Shown here in pieces: positions 34,984-43,367 of a stretch of 64,000 bases of DNA. The DNA is taken from positions 62,001 through 126,000 of the forward strand of contig DAOUFI010000007.1 in assembly GCA_034430175.1 (NCBI GenBank). Direction: 5' to 3'. Made by a program: the position numbers and the translations under genes. A model generated the notes under the pieces. That model was given only the letters and a program-made list of their open reading frames with translations. It did no database searches and was not told where the DNA came from. The stretch is from UBA6107 sp034430175 (GTDB lineage Bacteria > Chloroflexota > Anaerolineae > Anaerolineales > Anaerolineaceae). How positions within the stretch are numbered: position 1 is the first letter of the stretch; each line of letters starts with the position of its first letter.

Positions 34984-35607
34984 TTATTCCTCTTCCACTT
35001 CGGAATCGGCAGTGGTTTCACCCAGCGACCAGCGCTGGAATCGGCGAATAACGATATTTTCTCCGATAGCGGCGATATTCTGATTCATGAGCTCTTGAAT
35101 AGTGATACTCTCGTCGCGGATATATGGTTGGTTCATCAGGACGAATTCATCCTTAAATTTTTTAAGGGAACCTTCCACGATACGGGGTAATACACTATCC
35201 GGCTTGCCTTCTTCTTTGGCCTTGGCGGTGGCAATCATGGTTTCATGCTCGATTACTTCCTGGGGAATGTCGGCTTCGCTGATGTAATCGGGGTTGGTGG
35301 CAGCAATCTGCAGTGCGATCTCATGAGCAAGTGAGCGGAATGCATCGGAGCGACCAACGAAATCGGATTCGCAGTTGACTTCGACCATAACACCAACGCG
35401 ACCATTTCCATGGGTGTACAGTTCGAGGACGCCTTCCGAGGCCTGGCGTGTGGCGCGCTTCTTGGCAGTGGCGAGACCTTTCTGGCGCAGATAGTCGAGG
35501 GCGGTATCCATGTTGCCGTCTGATTCTTCCAGAGCTTTGCGGCAATCAAGGAATCCTGCGCCGGTTGCTTCTCGAAGAGTTTTGATCATTTCAGTTGTAA
35601 TTGCCAT
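34984..35607 (-). CDS. tsf: Translation elongation factor Ts
   Basis: EF-Ts exchanges GDP for GTP on EF-Tu. The 207-residue form is the short type. The N-terminal UBA-like domain (MIKTLREATGAGFLDCRKAL) and the dimerisation/core block (VGVMVEVNCESDFVGRSD, about 74-91) are clear. The Q-P-Y-I-RDE and TIQELMNQNIAAIGENI segments near the end match the C-terminal module. It is 69 nt downstream of rpsB, as in most bacteria. Confidence 0.97.
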   Translation of the reverse strand: MAITTEMIKTLREATGAGFLDCRKALEESDGNMDTALDYLRQKGLATAKKRATRQASEGVLELYTHGNGRVGVMVEVNCESDFVGRSDAFRSLAHEIALQIAATNPDYISEADIPQEVIEHETMIATAKAKEEGKPDSVLPRIVEGSLKKFKDEFVLMNQPYIRDESITIQELMNQNIAAIGENIVIRRFQRWSLGETTADSEVEEE

Positions 35608-35676
35608 AGTGTTCCTCTTATCTACATAATTATACCGGAGAGACGTAAAAGGGTTTACGCGAGCCGGCTGGATTGA

Positions 35677-36552
35677 TTACATGGTTTCTTCAGTCTCATC
35701 AACATCATCGTCAGCGGATCTGATGCTCATCTTGGCGAGGGTGGAATCACCGAGCAGATCTTTATCTTCGAAGGTGCTTTCCTCATCCATACGCGGGCGG
35801 ACAGCTTCCTTGCGGGAGGTAGAAGCCTCACCAGCGGGGACTTCCGCAATACCTTCGTCGTCCTTGGCCATGGATTTGCCTTCGATGACCGCGTCGGCGA
35901 TCTTCGAGACCAGCAGTTTGATGGCGCGGATGGCGTCGTCGTTGGATGGGATTACATAGTCAACACCACGGGGATCGCAGTTTGTGTCAACAAGGGCGAT
36001 CACGGGGATACCTTTCAGGTTGGCTTCATGGACGGCAGTGTGCTCGCGCACGATGTCAATAATGAAGACCAGGTCGGGCAATTGCTTCATATTACGCACA
36101 CCAGCCAGGTGCATCTCAAGGCGTTTGATCTCGCGGGAGATCAGCAGGCCTTCCTTTTTGGTGAGGCGGTTAATATCACCGCTGTCTCGCAGGTGCTCGA
36201 GGCGTTCGAGTTCCTGGATGCGGCTGTACATGGTGGTCCAGTTGGTGATCATGCCACCCAACCAGCGTTCGGTCACGTAGGGCATGCCGCAGCGAACGGC
36301 TTCTTCGGTGATCGTTTCTTGCGCCTGGCGTTTGGTTCCAACAAACAAAACCGTACCGCCCTGGGCGACAGTGTCGCGAACCAGGTTATAGGCGGTGGTT
36401 AATAATTTGACGGTTTGTTGGAGATCAATGATGTGGACCCCGTTGCGCTCGGTGAAGATATAGGGGCGCATGTAGGGGTTCCATTTGTTGGTGCGATGTC
36501 CGAAGTGGACACCACTTTCCAACAGGGCTTTCATGGAAATAATCGAACTCAT
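35677..36552 (-). CDS. rpsB: 30S ribosomal protein S2
   Basis: S2 is part of the head of the 30S subunit. The 291-residue chain has the usual core (ISMKALLESGVHFGHRTNKW at the start, then RNGVHIIDLQQT, LFVGTKRQAQETI, RWLGGMITNW and IPVIALVDTNCDP) to about residue 230. The last 60 residues are an acidic, low-complexity extension (DEESTFEDKDLL, ADDDVDETEETM) longer than in model bacteria. AAGGAGAATTTTAT precedes the ATG. It opens the rpsB-tsf-pyrH cluster and has a leader of about 135 nt that can fold into two hairpins. Confidence 0.97.
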   Translation of the reverse strand: MSSIISMKALLESGVHFGHRTNKWNPYMRPYIFTERNGVHIIDLQQTVKLLTTAYNLVRDTVAQGGTVLFVGTKRQAQETITEEAVRCGMPYVTERWLGGMITNWTTMYSRIQELERLEHLRDSGDINRLTKKEGLLISREIKRLEMHLAGVRNMKQLPDLVFIIDIVREHTAVHEANLKGIPVIALVDTNCDPRGVDYVIPSNDDAIRAIKLLVSKIADAVIEGKSMAKDDEGIAEVPAGEASTSRKEAVRPRMDEESTFEDKDLLGDSTLAKMSIRSADDDVDETEETM

Positions 36553-36699
36553 ATAAAATTCTCCTTTGCGTTATACTTCCGCCTCCTTGATTACCCTTCT
36601 CTCACTGCTTGTGGCAGCACGCAAGAAAGATCGGGAGACGTGCTTGATATGCGTGGTTTTAGCATCGCCATTGCTACTCACCACAGCCGAGCAAGTATA
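36553..36699 (-). promoter_or_regulatory. rpsB promoter and structured leader
   Basis: TGaTATACT (extended -10; hexamer 36694-36699 on the minus strand) should start transcription near 36687, leaving about 135 nt of leader. Two hairpins are visible on the minus strand: GTGGT-GAG-TAGC...GCTA-AA-ACCAC, and AGCACG...CGTGCT. rpsB leaders in other bacteria are bound by S2 for feedback control; here it is an analogy. Confidence 0.5.
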
Positions 36700-36723
36700 T
36701 CACAAAAATCCTTAATTTTCTGC

Positions 36724-36739
36724 TGTTATAATCGGCTCC
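36724..36739 (+). promoter_or_regulatory. Leaderless-type promoter of miaB
   Basis: TGtTATAAT (36724-36732) ends 7 nt before the miaB ATG at 36740, and no Shine-Dalgarno sequence is present. The start of transcription is expected at the start codon. Confidence 0.6.
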
Positions 36740-38065
36740 ATGAAATATCACATTTGGACTGAAGGCTGTCAGATGAATGAGGCTGATTCCGATCGGGTGG
36801 CGTCGGCGCTCGAGCATCTGGGCTATACGTATGAACCGATCATCGAAAAAGCTGATGTGATCGTGCTGAACACTTGCGTGGTGCGGCAATCCGCTGAAGA
36901 GAAGGCAGTAGGACGACTGACGACCCTACTACCGGTTATCCGCAATCGCCCTGAAGTGGTGGTGAACCTGATGGGCTGCATGGTGGGCGTCAAAGGCTAT
37001 AACCCGCTACATAAACGTTTTCCGTACGTGGACGTTTTCTCACCGCCATCGGACCCCGGTCCGCTGGTGGAATACCTGATCCAACGCGATATTCATAATG
37101 AAGAAGAAGCGGAGACAGCGCGCCGATTTGCCCTGATGGACGGCGACTTGCTGTTACCCGCGCCGGAGAAGGGTAAAGCTGTAAGCGCGTTTGTGCCGGT
37201 GGTGTTAGGCTGCTCGCACGCCTGTACCTACTGCATTATCCCCTACCAGCGCGGCATTGAACGCAGCAGGCCGCCGGAAGACATCCTGGCTGAGTCGCGG
37301 GCGTTGGTGGCACAGGGTATCAAAGAAATCACGCTGCTGGGGCAGATCGTTGACCGTTATGGCAAGGATGAGCCGAGTTACCCGTCTTTAGCACAACTAC
37401 TGGCACAGATGAATGATATTGAGGGATTGGAGCGTATCCGTTTCCTGACCTCACACCCCAACTGGTTTACAGATGAGTTGCTCGAGGCTGTAGCTACCTT
37501 GCCCAAGGTGATGCCTCACATCGAAATCCCCAATCAGGCTGGTGACGATACCGTGTTGGCAAACATGCGTCGCGGCTACACTGCTGATCAGTACCGCCAA
37601 CTGGTGTACAAGATCCGCGAACGTATTCCGGGAGTGTCGATCGCGACAGATATCATCGTCGGTTTTCCGGGCGAGACCGCGGAGCAGTTCCAAAATACCT
37701 ACGATCTGCTGGCCGAGTTGAAGCTCGACATGGTGCACCTGGCACGGTATTCACCACGAAAGGGTACCGTCAGCCAGCGGACGATGGAGGACGATGTTAC
37801 AAGCGCTGAGAAATGGCGTCGTTTTAGAGCCATTGAAAAGCTGGAGCAGGATGTGGTCACCGGAATCCATGCCACTTACCTGGATAAGACTGTGCCCATC
37901 CTCTTTGAAGAGAAGGAACGTGTGCGCAAACGCTGGAAGGGTCGCACGCCCACTAACAAGCTGGTGTTCGTGGAATCCGATGATGACTTGCGCGGGCAGG
38001 TGCTGCCGGTGCATATCACCTGGACCGGGCCGTGGTCGATGATCGGCGAACTCGTCAAAGGATAG
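36740..38065 (+). CDS. miaB: tRNA methylthiotransferase MiaB
   Basis: MiaB adds a methylthio group to i6A37 of tRNAs. The 441-residue chain has the N-terminal UPF0004 domain with three cluster Cys (GCQMNEADSDRV; NTCVVRQSAEEKAVGRL; LMGCMVGVKG), the radical SAM motif CSHACTYC (about residues 158-165) with IPYQRGIERSRPPEDI, and a C-terminal TRAM domain (about 370-441). These three parts together define MiaB/MtaB; the RGxERSR block favours MiaB. No Shine-Dalgarno sequence is present, and TGtTATAAT lies 7 nt upstream. The gene is divergent from rpsB. A peptidase gene follows 4 nt after the stop. Confidence 0.94.
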   Translation: MKYHIWTEGCQMNEADSDRVASALEHLGYTYEPIIEKADVIVLNTCVVRQSAEEKAVGRLTTLLPVIRNRPEVVVNLMGCMVGVKGYNPLHKRFPYVDVFSPPSDPGPLVEYLIQRDIHNEEEAETARRFALMDGDLLLPAPEKGKAVSAFVPVVLGCSHACTYCIIPYQRGIERSRPPEDILAESRALVAQGIKEITLLGQIVDRYGKDEPSYPSLAQLLAQMNDIEGLERIRFLTSHPNWFTDELLEAVATLPKVMPHIEIPNQAGDDTVLANMRRGYTADQYRQLVYKIRERIPGVSIATDIIVGFPGETAEQFQNTYDLLAELKLDMVHLARYSPRKGTVSQRTMEDDVTSAEKWRRFRAIEKLEQDVVTGIHATYLDKTVPILFEEKERVRKRWKGRTPTNKLVFVESDDDLRGQVLPVHITWTGPWSMIGELVKG

Positions 38066-38069
38066 GTAA

Positions 38070-38774
38070 ATGAAGAAACCAATGATCGTGTTGCTTTCGG
38101 TGATCCTTATCGTGGCAATGGTGGCTGGTTATTTTCTCTTTCTCGATCCGGCACGCGCGAAGAACCGCAGCGCGGGGGTGATGGCTTTTATCCGTCATCC
38201 CGAGGATCACCAGGACTGGAAGACCGCGGCGAAATCTCAATGCGGTAACGCACCGTTCCTATTCCCGACGGATGGTTATATCGGTTATCTGTGGAATGAC
38301 ACTTTCAAAGTGGCGCACCGCCACCAGGGCATAGACATCTTTGCCGGAACCGATGCGGGGGTTACGCCGGTCTACGCTGCCTATGATGGTTACCTGACCC
38401 GCGAAAGCGATTGGAAGTCGAGTGTGATCATCCGCATCCCGTCTGATCCGCTGAACCCGGGGCAGCAGATTTGGACGTATTATACGCATATGGCCGACCA
38501 GGACGGCAACAGCTACATCTCGCCGCTGTTCCCGCCCGGGACCAGCGAGGTCTTCGTCAGAGCAGGGACATTTCTGGGTTACGTGGGCAATTATTCGGGT
38601 ACGCCGGGCAGCCCTACCGGGGTGCATCTACATTTCTCGATCGTGCAGAGCTACAGCGACGGCAGCTTCAAAAACGAGCTGGAAATCAAGAACACCATCG
38701 ACCCGTCGCCGTATTTTGGGTATACGCTGAACGCGAACGAGAATCCGGACATGCCGCTGAAGTGCAACGAGTAA
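38070..38774 (+). CDS. M23-family (LytM) metallopeptidase, membrane-anchored
   Basis: The 234-residue protein has an N-terminal hydrophobic anchor (about 5-27) and a complete M23 domain (about 65-220). Metal-binding residues can be read: HRHQGIDIF (HxxxD) and GVHLHFSIV (HxH), with YYTHM between. These enzymes cut peptidoglycan crosslinks. The spacing between motifs is normal, so it is probably active rather than an EnvC-type degenerate form. The start overlaps the end of miaB by position, only 4 nt away, so the two are co-transcribed. Confidence 0.9.
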   Translation: MKKPMIVLLSVILIVAMVAGYFLFLDPARAKNRSAGVMAFIRHPEDHQDWKTAAKSQCGNAPFLFPTDGYIGYLWNDTFKVAHRHQGIDIFAGTDAGVTPVYAAYDGYLTRESDWKSSVIIRIPSDPLNPGQQIWTYYTHMADQDGNSYISPLFPPGTSEVFVRAGTFLGYVGNYSGTPGSPTGVHLHFSIVQSYSDGSFKNELEIKNTIDPSPYFGYTLNANENPDMPLKCNE

Positions 38775-38778
38775 TACT

Positions 38779-38810
38779 ATCCACTAATTACACGAATATC
38801 CACGAAATTT
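38779..38810. repeat. Inverted copy of the ATTCGTGTAATTAGTGGAT repeat
   Basis: ATCCACTAATTACACGAAT at 38779-38797 is the exact reverse complement of 30821-30839, followed by ATCCACGAAAT. It lies 5 nt after the M23 stop codon. Confidence 0.7.
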
Positions 38811-38822
38811 AACTGTGAAAGG

Positions 38823-38927
38823 TTTTTCCCTTCAGCCCTGCCCTCTCCCCCATTCCACCAAAAACAAATTTGAATATGAAAAGACCACTTCATTGGAGTG
38901 GAGAGGGATGCAGGGGTGAGGGGGAAA
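38823..38927. repeat. C/T-rich palindromic repeat before thrC
   Basis: TTTTTCCCTTCAGCCCTGCC... (about 38823-38858) pairs with ...GGATGCAGGGGTGAGGGGGA (about 38893-38927). This is a different family from the ATTCGTG unit just before it and can form a hairpin of about 30 bp with mismatches. Confidence 0.6.
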
Positions 38928-38994
38928 CAATTTGATCGCTGGTTCACATTCAGTTGCACTTTATACTTCGCTCGCAATAGCATCTCCGGGCTTA

Positions 38995-39012
38995 TGCTAT
39001 ACTAATTTCACC
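38995..39012 (+). promoter_or_regulatory. Extended -10 promoter of thrC
   Basis: TGcTATACT (38995-39003) ends 9 nt before the ATG at 39013. The predicted leader is at most a few nucleotides and has no Shine-Dalgarno sequence. Confidence 0.5.
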
Positions 39013-40173
39013 ATGACCAGCCATAAATTCACCCTCTATTGCCCCGAATGCGGGGATTCCTTTGACCCGGCGCAGGTACAGACGTTTTGCCCCAAGTGTG
39101 CTTCACCGATCCTGACGAAGTATGACTTGGAGTTGGTCAGGCGCACACTGAGCAGGGAAGCGCTGGCCTCGCGCCGACGCGGACTATGGCGTTGGCATGA
39201 ACTGTTGCCTGTTTTGGATGACAAGTACCGCTTCACCCTGGGCGAAGGAGATACCCCCATGCTGCGAGTAGACCGGCTCGGGGCTGAACTTGGCTTGCGC
39301 AATCTGTATGTCAAGGATGAGTCGGGCAACGCCACGGGCTCGTTTAAGGCACGAGGGTTGGCCGCGGCGGTCTCGAAAGCTGTCGAGCTGGGCGTGCGCG
39401 AGTTCGTTATCCCAACGGCGGGCAATGCCGGGTCAGCGCTGGCGGCTTATGCGGCTCGTTCGGGCACAAAGGCGCATGTCTACATGCCCATTGATACCCC
39501 CAAGCCCATCCAAAACGAAGTGTGGATGTACGGCGCTGATCTGCACCTGGTGAACGGGCTGATCAGTGACGCGGCCAAAGAAGCGGCCGCTGAAGCCAAG
39601 ACGCACGGCTGGTTCGATGTTTCGACCTTCAAGGAGCCCTTCCGCGTGGAAGGGAAGAAGACGATGGGCTTCGAAGTGGCAGAAGCCTTCGATTGGGAAC
39701 TTCCCGACGTGATCATTTATCCCACTGGCGGCGGCACCGGACTGGTGGGGATGTGGAAAGCCTTTAGGGAATTAGAAGAAATGGGTTGGATTGGCTCAAA
39801 GCGCCCGCGCATGGTGTCGGTGCAGTCCACGGGCTGTGCGCCGGTGGTGCGAGCGTTCAGCGAGAACCGCGAACGCACCGAAGTCTGGCAGAACGCTGAA
39901 ACCATCGCCTACGGGCTGCGGGTACCGAACGCCTTCGCTGACCGCCTGATCTTGCGCGCGCTACGTGAGAGCGGTGGCACGGCCATCAGCGTAAGCGATG
40001 AGAAGATCCTCGAGGCGCAAGGTCGTCTGGGTAGGTTGGAGGGAATTTTTGCTGCGCCAGAAGGGGCTGCTACAGTGGCAGCTGTGGAAGAACTTTATAA
40101 AATGAAGTTTATCGATCCGGCTGAAAAAGTTGTATTATTCAATACAGGAACCGGGTTAAAATATATTCAGTAG
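39013..40173 (+). CDS. thrC: Threonine synthase with zinc ribbon
   Basis: This PLP enzyme converts O-phosphohomoserine to L-threonine. The ATG at 39013 gives 386 residues; an upstream ATG at 38932 runs through the repeat and is not used. The N-terminus has a zinc ribbon, YCPECGDSF and FCPKCASPIL (CxxC...CxxC). The PLP lysine lies in NATGSFKARG, the phosphate loop in IYPTGGGTGLVG, and PTAGNAGSALAAYAA is the S-x-N-A-like loop. It is most similar in layout to the class of ThrC common in archaea and Chloroflexota. The histidine kinase follows 7 nt later. Confidence 0.93.
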   Translation: MTSHKFTLYCPECGDSFDPAQVQTFCPKCASPILTKYDLELVRRTLSREALASRRRGLWRWHELLPVLDDKYRFTLGEGDTPMLRVDRLGAELGLRNLYVKDESGNATGSFKARGLAAAVSKAVELGVREFVIPTAGNAGSALAAYAARSGTKAHVYMPIDTPKPIQNEVWMYGADLHLVNGLISDAAKEAAAEAKTHGWFDVSTFKEPFRVEGKKTMGFEVAEAFDWELPDVIIYPTGGGTGLVGMWKAFRELEEMGWIGSKRPRMVSVQSTGCAPVVRAFSENRERTEVWQNAETIAYGLRVPNAFADRLILRALRESGGTAISVSDEKILEAQGRLGRLEGIFAAPEGAATVAAVEELYKMKFIDPAEKVVLFNTGTGLKYIQ

Positions 40174-40180
40174 TCTATCC

Positions 40181-41734
40181 ATGACCAATTTCGCAAACAC
40201 CTCTTACGAGATTTTACTCAAGATTAGCCAGGAATTGGCTGGCTCTCTTGATCTACATACGGTCTTGAAACGGGTGCTCACGCATTCGACCACCAACATC
40301 GGCGCAGAAAGTGCCAGCCTGGTGGTGTTGGATGAAGATGGTTGCGCGGTGGACGCCGCGATTATCCATAATGGTAAGTTGGTCGAGTCCACAGCCGAAC
40401 AAATGCAGGAAGTGATCAATTCAGGTTTGGCGGGATGGGTGATGCGTAATCTGCAGCCGGCATTGGTAAACGACACGCTGCACGATGAACGCTGGCTGTC
40501 ACGACCAGCCACGGATCAAGACGCTCCTGTTGGTAAGTCGGCACTCTGTGTCCCCTTGAAAGCGCGCGACAAATTGGTGGGCGTGCTGACCATTGTCAAT
40601 TCTCAGACTAATTACTTTACCCTTGAGCACCTGGCGCTACAGCAGGCCATTGCTGACATGGCGGGGATCGCCATTCACAACGCGCGCCTGTACGAAGAGA
40701 TCGAAAACGCCCGCAAACGCTATTACGATCTGTTTGAAGATAGCGTTGATCCTATCCTGGTGACCGATCTCAAGGGCAATATACTCGAAGCCAACCGACA
40801 GGCACTACTGGTTTCGGGATACACGCTCGATGAATTGACGCACTACACGATCCGTGATTTGCATTTGTTACCCGAAGAGAAAACTGGCACCCATTACGAA
40901 TTAATCCCTTTCGATGGGTCACTGACCTACGAATCTGATCTAGTGCAAAAAGACCGCGAACTGGCACCCATCGAGGTGCACGTATCGCAGATCAAGATCT
41001 TAAACAGCCCGTGTATCCAGTGGATCTTCCGCGACCTCAAGGAACGCAAAGCGCTTGACAAATTGCGCGAGGACCTCTCCGCGATGATCTATCACGATCT
41101 GCGCGCCCCGCTGGCAAACATCATTTCCAGTCTCGAGATCATGTCGACCATGCTCACCTCAGATACGTCGTCTTCGGTGGCTTCACTGTTTGAGATCGCC
41201 GGCCGCTCCACGGAGCGCATGCAGCGACTGCTAAGTGGGTTACTTGATATCAACCGCCTGGAATCCGGGCAGCCGATTACCACCAAGAAAAATACTTCTA
41301 TCACAAGGCTTATCCAGGATGTGATTCAGATCATCGAACCCACGGCAAGCGCCAAGAACATCACCATCGAGAAAGAAGCGGAAGATGACGTTCCGGATGC
41401 CAATATCGATGAAGACATGATCCGCCGCGTTATGTTGAATTTACTGGAGAATGCCTACAAATTCTCACCCAATGGATCGACAATCAAGATCGGCGCTGCA
41501 CAAAAAGGCGATTTGATCATGGTCTGGGTCGATGACCAGGGGTCCGGAATTCCAGAGAAAGCCAAGGAGAAAATATTTGATAAATTCGTTCAGGTCCACA
41601 CCGAAAGCCCTATCAAAGGGCTCGGGTTGGGTCTGGCTTTTTGCCGTCTCGCCGTACAGGCGCATGGTGGTAAAATCTGGGTAGAAAACCTGCCGCAAGG
41701 CGGGTCGCGGTTTATTTTCACACTTCCGTTATAA
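40181..41734 (+). CDS. Sensor histidine kinase (GAF-PAS-HisKA-HATPase)
   Basis: The 517-residue soluble kinase has a GAF domain (about 15-170), a PAS domain (about 185-285, FEDSVDPILVTDLKGNILEAN), a HisKA dimerisation domain with the phosphorylated His305 in MIYHDLRAPLANI, and a HATPase_c domain (about 405-517: N box NLLENAYKFSPNG, G1 DQGSGIPEKAKEKIF, G2 GLGLGLAFCRLAV). No membrane helix is present, so it senses a cytoplasmic signal. No response regulator is adjacent. It sits in an operon between thrC and a degenerate metallo-beta-lactamase-fold gene. The signal is unknown. Confidence 0.93.
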   Translation: MTNFANTSYEILLKISQELAGSLDLHTVLKRVLTHSTTNIGAESASLVVLDEDGCAVDAAIIHNGKLVESTAEQMQEVINSGLAGWVMRNLQPALVNDTLHDERWLSRPATDQDAPVGKSALCVPLKARDKLVGVLTIVNSQTNYFTLEHLALQQAIADMAGIAIHNARLYEEIENARKRYYDLFEDSVDPILVTDLKGNILEANRQALLVSGYTLDELTHYTIRDLHLLPEEKTGTHYELIPFDGSLTYESDLVQKDRELAPIEVHVSQIKILNSPCIQWIFRDLKERKALDKLREDLSAMIYHDLRAPLANIISSLEIMSTMLTSDTSSSVASLFEIAGRSTERMQRLLSGLLDINRLESGQPITTKKNTSITRLIQDVIQIIEPTASAKNITIEKEAEDDVPDANIDEDMIRRVMLNLLENAYKFSPNGSTIKIGAAQKGDLIMVWVDDQGSGIPEKAKEKIFDKFVQVHTESPIKGLGLGLAFCRLAVQAHGGKIWVENLPQGGSRFIFTLPL

Positions 41735-41766
41735 ATTCATCGCTTGCTGCGATTTTAGGAGCCATT

Positions 41767-42609
41767 ATGCAAGAAATTGCCCCGCATGTTTTCATCGAGA
41801 CTGGTTTTCCCGGAGTGACTCTTGGCGCCATCTGCAAGCCGCACGGGTTGATCCAGATTGACGCGCCGTTTCGCCCGGACGATATCCGTTCATGGCGCGC
41901 ATCGCTCTATTCGATGAGTGGTGGGGTGGATCGTTTGCTGGTGAACCTGGACGCACACTATGACCGCACGCTGGGTTCACGCCAACTCGAATGCATGATC
42001 GTGGGCCATGACCGCATGGCACAGATCTTCCGCGATCGGCCGCTGACCTTCAAGGCGCAGACGGTGGAAACCGGCGCGGAGTGGGAACTCCATCAGGGTT
42101 TGGGGTCCATCCGCTGGGCGCCGCCCGAATTTACTTTCAGCGACAGCTTCTATATCCATTGGGACGCGAACCCGATGATCCTGGAACACCATCCCGGCCC
42201 GGCTACAGGGGCAATTTGGGTGATACTGCCGGAGGAGAAGATCGTATTCGTCGGTGATGCGGTGGTTCCCAACGCACCACCATTCCTGGCCAGTGCTGAT
42301 ATTCCCGCCTGGAAAGAAACATTGGCGTTGTTGGGCAAGCCCGAATACAAGCATTTCACCATCATTTCCGGCCGTGGTGGTGTGGTGACCATGGAGCAGG
42401 TAAAGGAACAGGTGAAGTTCCTGGAGAAGGTGGAGCACCAACTTGAAAAGGTCAGCGCGGAAGATGTTGAAAAATCGGTGAACCAATTGCTTAAATCCTT
42501 CGATATCCCTTCCGATCGGCAGGCGAACTATGCCCTGCGTTTGCGCTGGGGTCTGCAGCATTACATCTCGCACCATCACGACCAGACGATCGAACCGGTC
42601 GATGAGTAA
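41767..42609 (+). CDS. Metallo-beta-lactamase-fold protein with a degenerate metal site
   Basis: The 280-residue protein has the MBL fold order, but the canonical HxHxDH is replaced by DAHYDRT (about residues 65-71). The later H in a P-G-H/T-P-G-type block is EHHPGPATG; VGDAVV is present; and the last metal His region reads IISGRGGVV where GHG is usual. Only part of the usual metal set remains. It could bind one metal or none and act as a sensor or structural protein. Helical residues from about 205 form a coiled coil (EQVKEQVKFLEKVEHQLEK). It lies 32 nt after the kinase and 15 nt before nth. Confidence 0.72.
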   Translation: MQEIAPHVFIETGFPGVTLGAICKPHGLIQIDAPFRPDDIRSWRASLYSMSGGVDRLLVNLDAHYDRTLGSRQLECMIVGHDRMAQIFRDRPLTFKAQTVETGAEWELHQGLGSIRWAPPEFTFSDSFYIHWDANPMILEHHPGPATGAIWVILPEEKIVFVGDAVVPNAPPFLASADIPAWKETLALLGKPEYKHFTIISGRGGVVTMEQVKEQVKFLEKVEHQLEKVSAEDVEKSVNQLLKSFDIPSDRQANYALRLRWGLQHYISHHHDQTIEPVDE

Positions 42610-42624
42610 CCCTCAACGGTTCGC

Positions 42625-43308
42625 ATGAGAACAGTAGAACTGACGCCTTCACGCGTGACCGAAGTGGTGGTCAAGCGTTTGTTGGCTTTCTATGGTGAAC
42701 CCACCTGGCGTAACCCGCTGCCGCCGGTGGACGAGCTGGTTTCGACGATCCTTTCGCAAAACACCAATGACCGCAACCGTGACCTGGCATTCAACCGGCT
42801 GCGCGAGGCACTGCCCACCTGGGAGCAGGTACGCGACGCACCGCTGGAGCAGGTGATCGATGCGATCCGCGTGGCAGGGCTGGGGAACCAAAAGGGTCCG
42901 CGCATCCAAACGGTGCTGCGTCAGATCACCGAGGAGCGGGGATCGCTTGATCTGTCCTTCCTGGCGGAGATGCCACTGGAAGAGGCGCGCCAGTGGCTTC
43001 TGCATTTCAAAGGCGTGGGTCGCAAAACGGCGGCGATTGTGCTGCAGTTCTCGCTGGGACGTCCGGCTTTCCCGGTGGATACGCACATTTACCGCGTTAG
43101 TGGCAGGTTGGGGCTGCGGCCTCAGGGTATCAGTCTGGAACAGACGCACGACTTGCTTGAGGCCTCGATGGACCCCGGCGATTATTATGCGGCACACCTG
43201 AACCTCATTCGCCTGGGGCGAGAGATCTGTCACGCGCGTAATCCAGAGTGCGTCAGGTGTCCATTGAATGATATTTGCGAATACAACAAAGGACATAACC
43301 GCGAATAA
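42625..43308 (+). CDS. nth: Endonuclease III (DNA glycosylase/AP lyase)
   Basis: The enzyme removes oxidised pyrimidines from DNA. The 227-residue chain has the helix-hairpin-helix FKGVGRKTAAIVLQFSLG with the catalytic Lys, the catalytic Asp in FPVDTHIYRVSGRLGL, and the C-terminal 4Fe-4S cluster CHARNPECVRCPLNDIC (C-x6-C-x2-C-x5-C). The N-terminal half (NTNDRNRDLAFNRLREAL) matches Nth, though the usual Q-x-x-D differs. The gene ends the thrC-kinase-MBL-nth run. Its last residues and stop run into a repeat-like stretch. Confidence 0.93.
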   Translation: MRTVELTPSRVTEVVVKRLLAFYGEPTWRNPLPPVDELVSTILSQNTNDRNRDLAFNRLREALPTWEQVRDAPLEQVIDAIRVAGLGNQKGPRIQTVLRQITEERGSLDLSFLAEMPLEEARQWLLHFKGVGRKTAAIVLQFSLGRPAFPVDTHIYRVSGRLGLRPQGISLEQTHDLLEASMDPGDYYAAHLNLIRLGREICHARNPECVRCPLNDICEYNKGHNRE

Positions 43309-43345
43309 TGCTAATTTGTGCGAATGGATGCCAATAAATGCATTT
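43299..43345. repeat. Repeat-like sequence at the end of nth
   Basis: CCGCGAATAATGC and GTGCGAATGGATGCC around the nth stop resemble diverged copies of the CCGCGAA/ACGCGAAT type seen at 56119-56165. Low confidence. Confidence 0.3.
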
Positions 43346-43367
43346 TCTCTGGCTGGAAAAAGGATCC

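Noticed and set aside
38932..39012. N-terminal extension of threonine synthase
   Set aside because: The extra 27 codons run from the repeat through the promoter. The zinc ribbon starts soon after the ATG at 39013.
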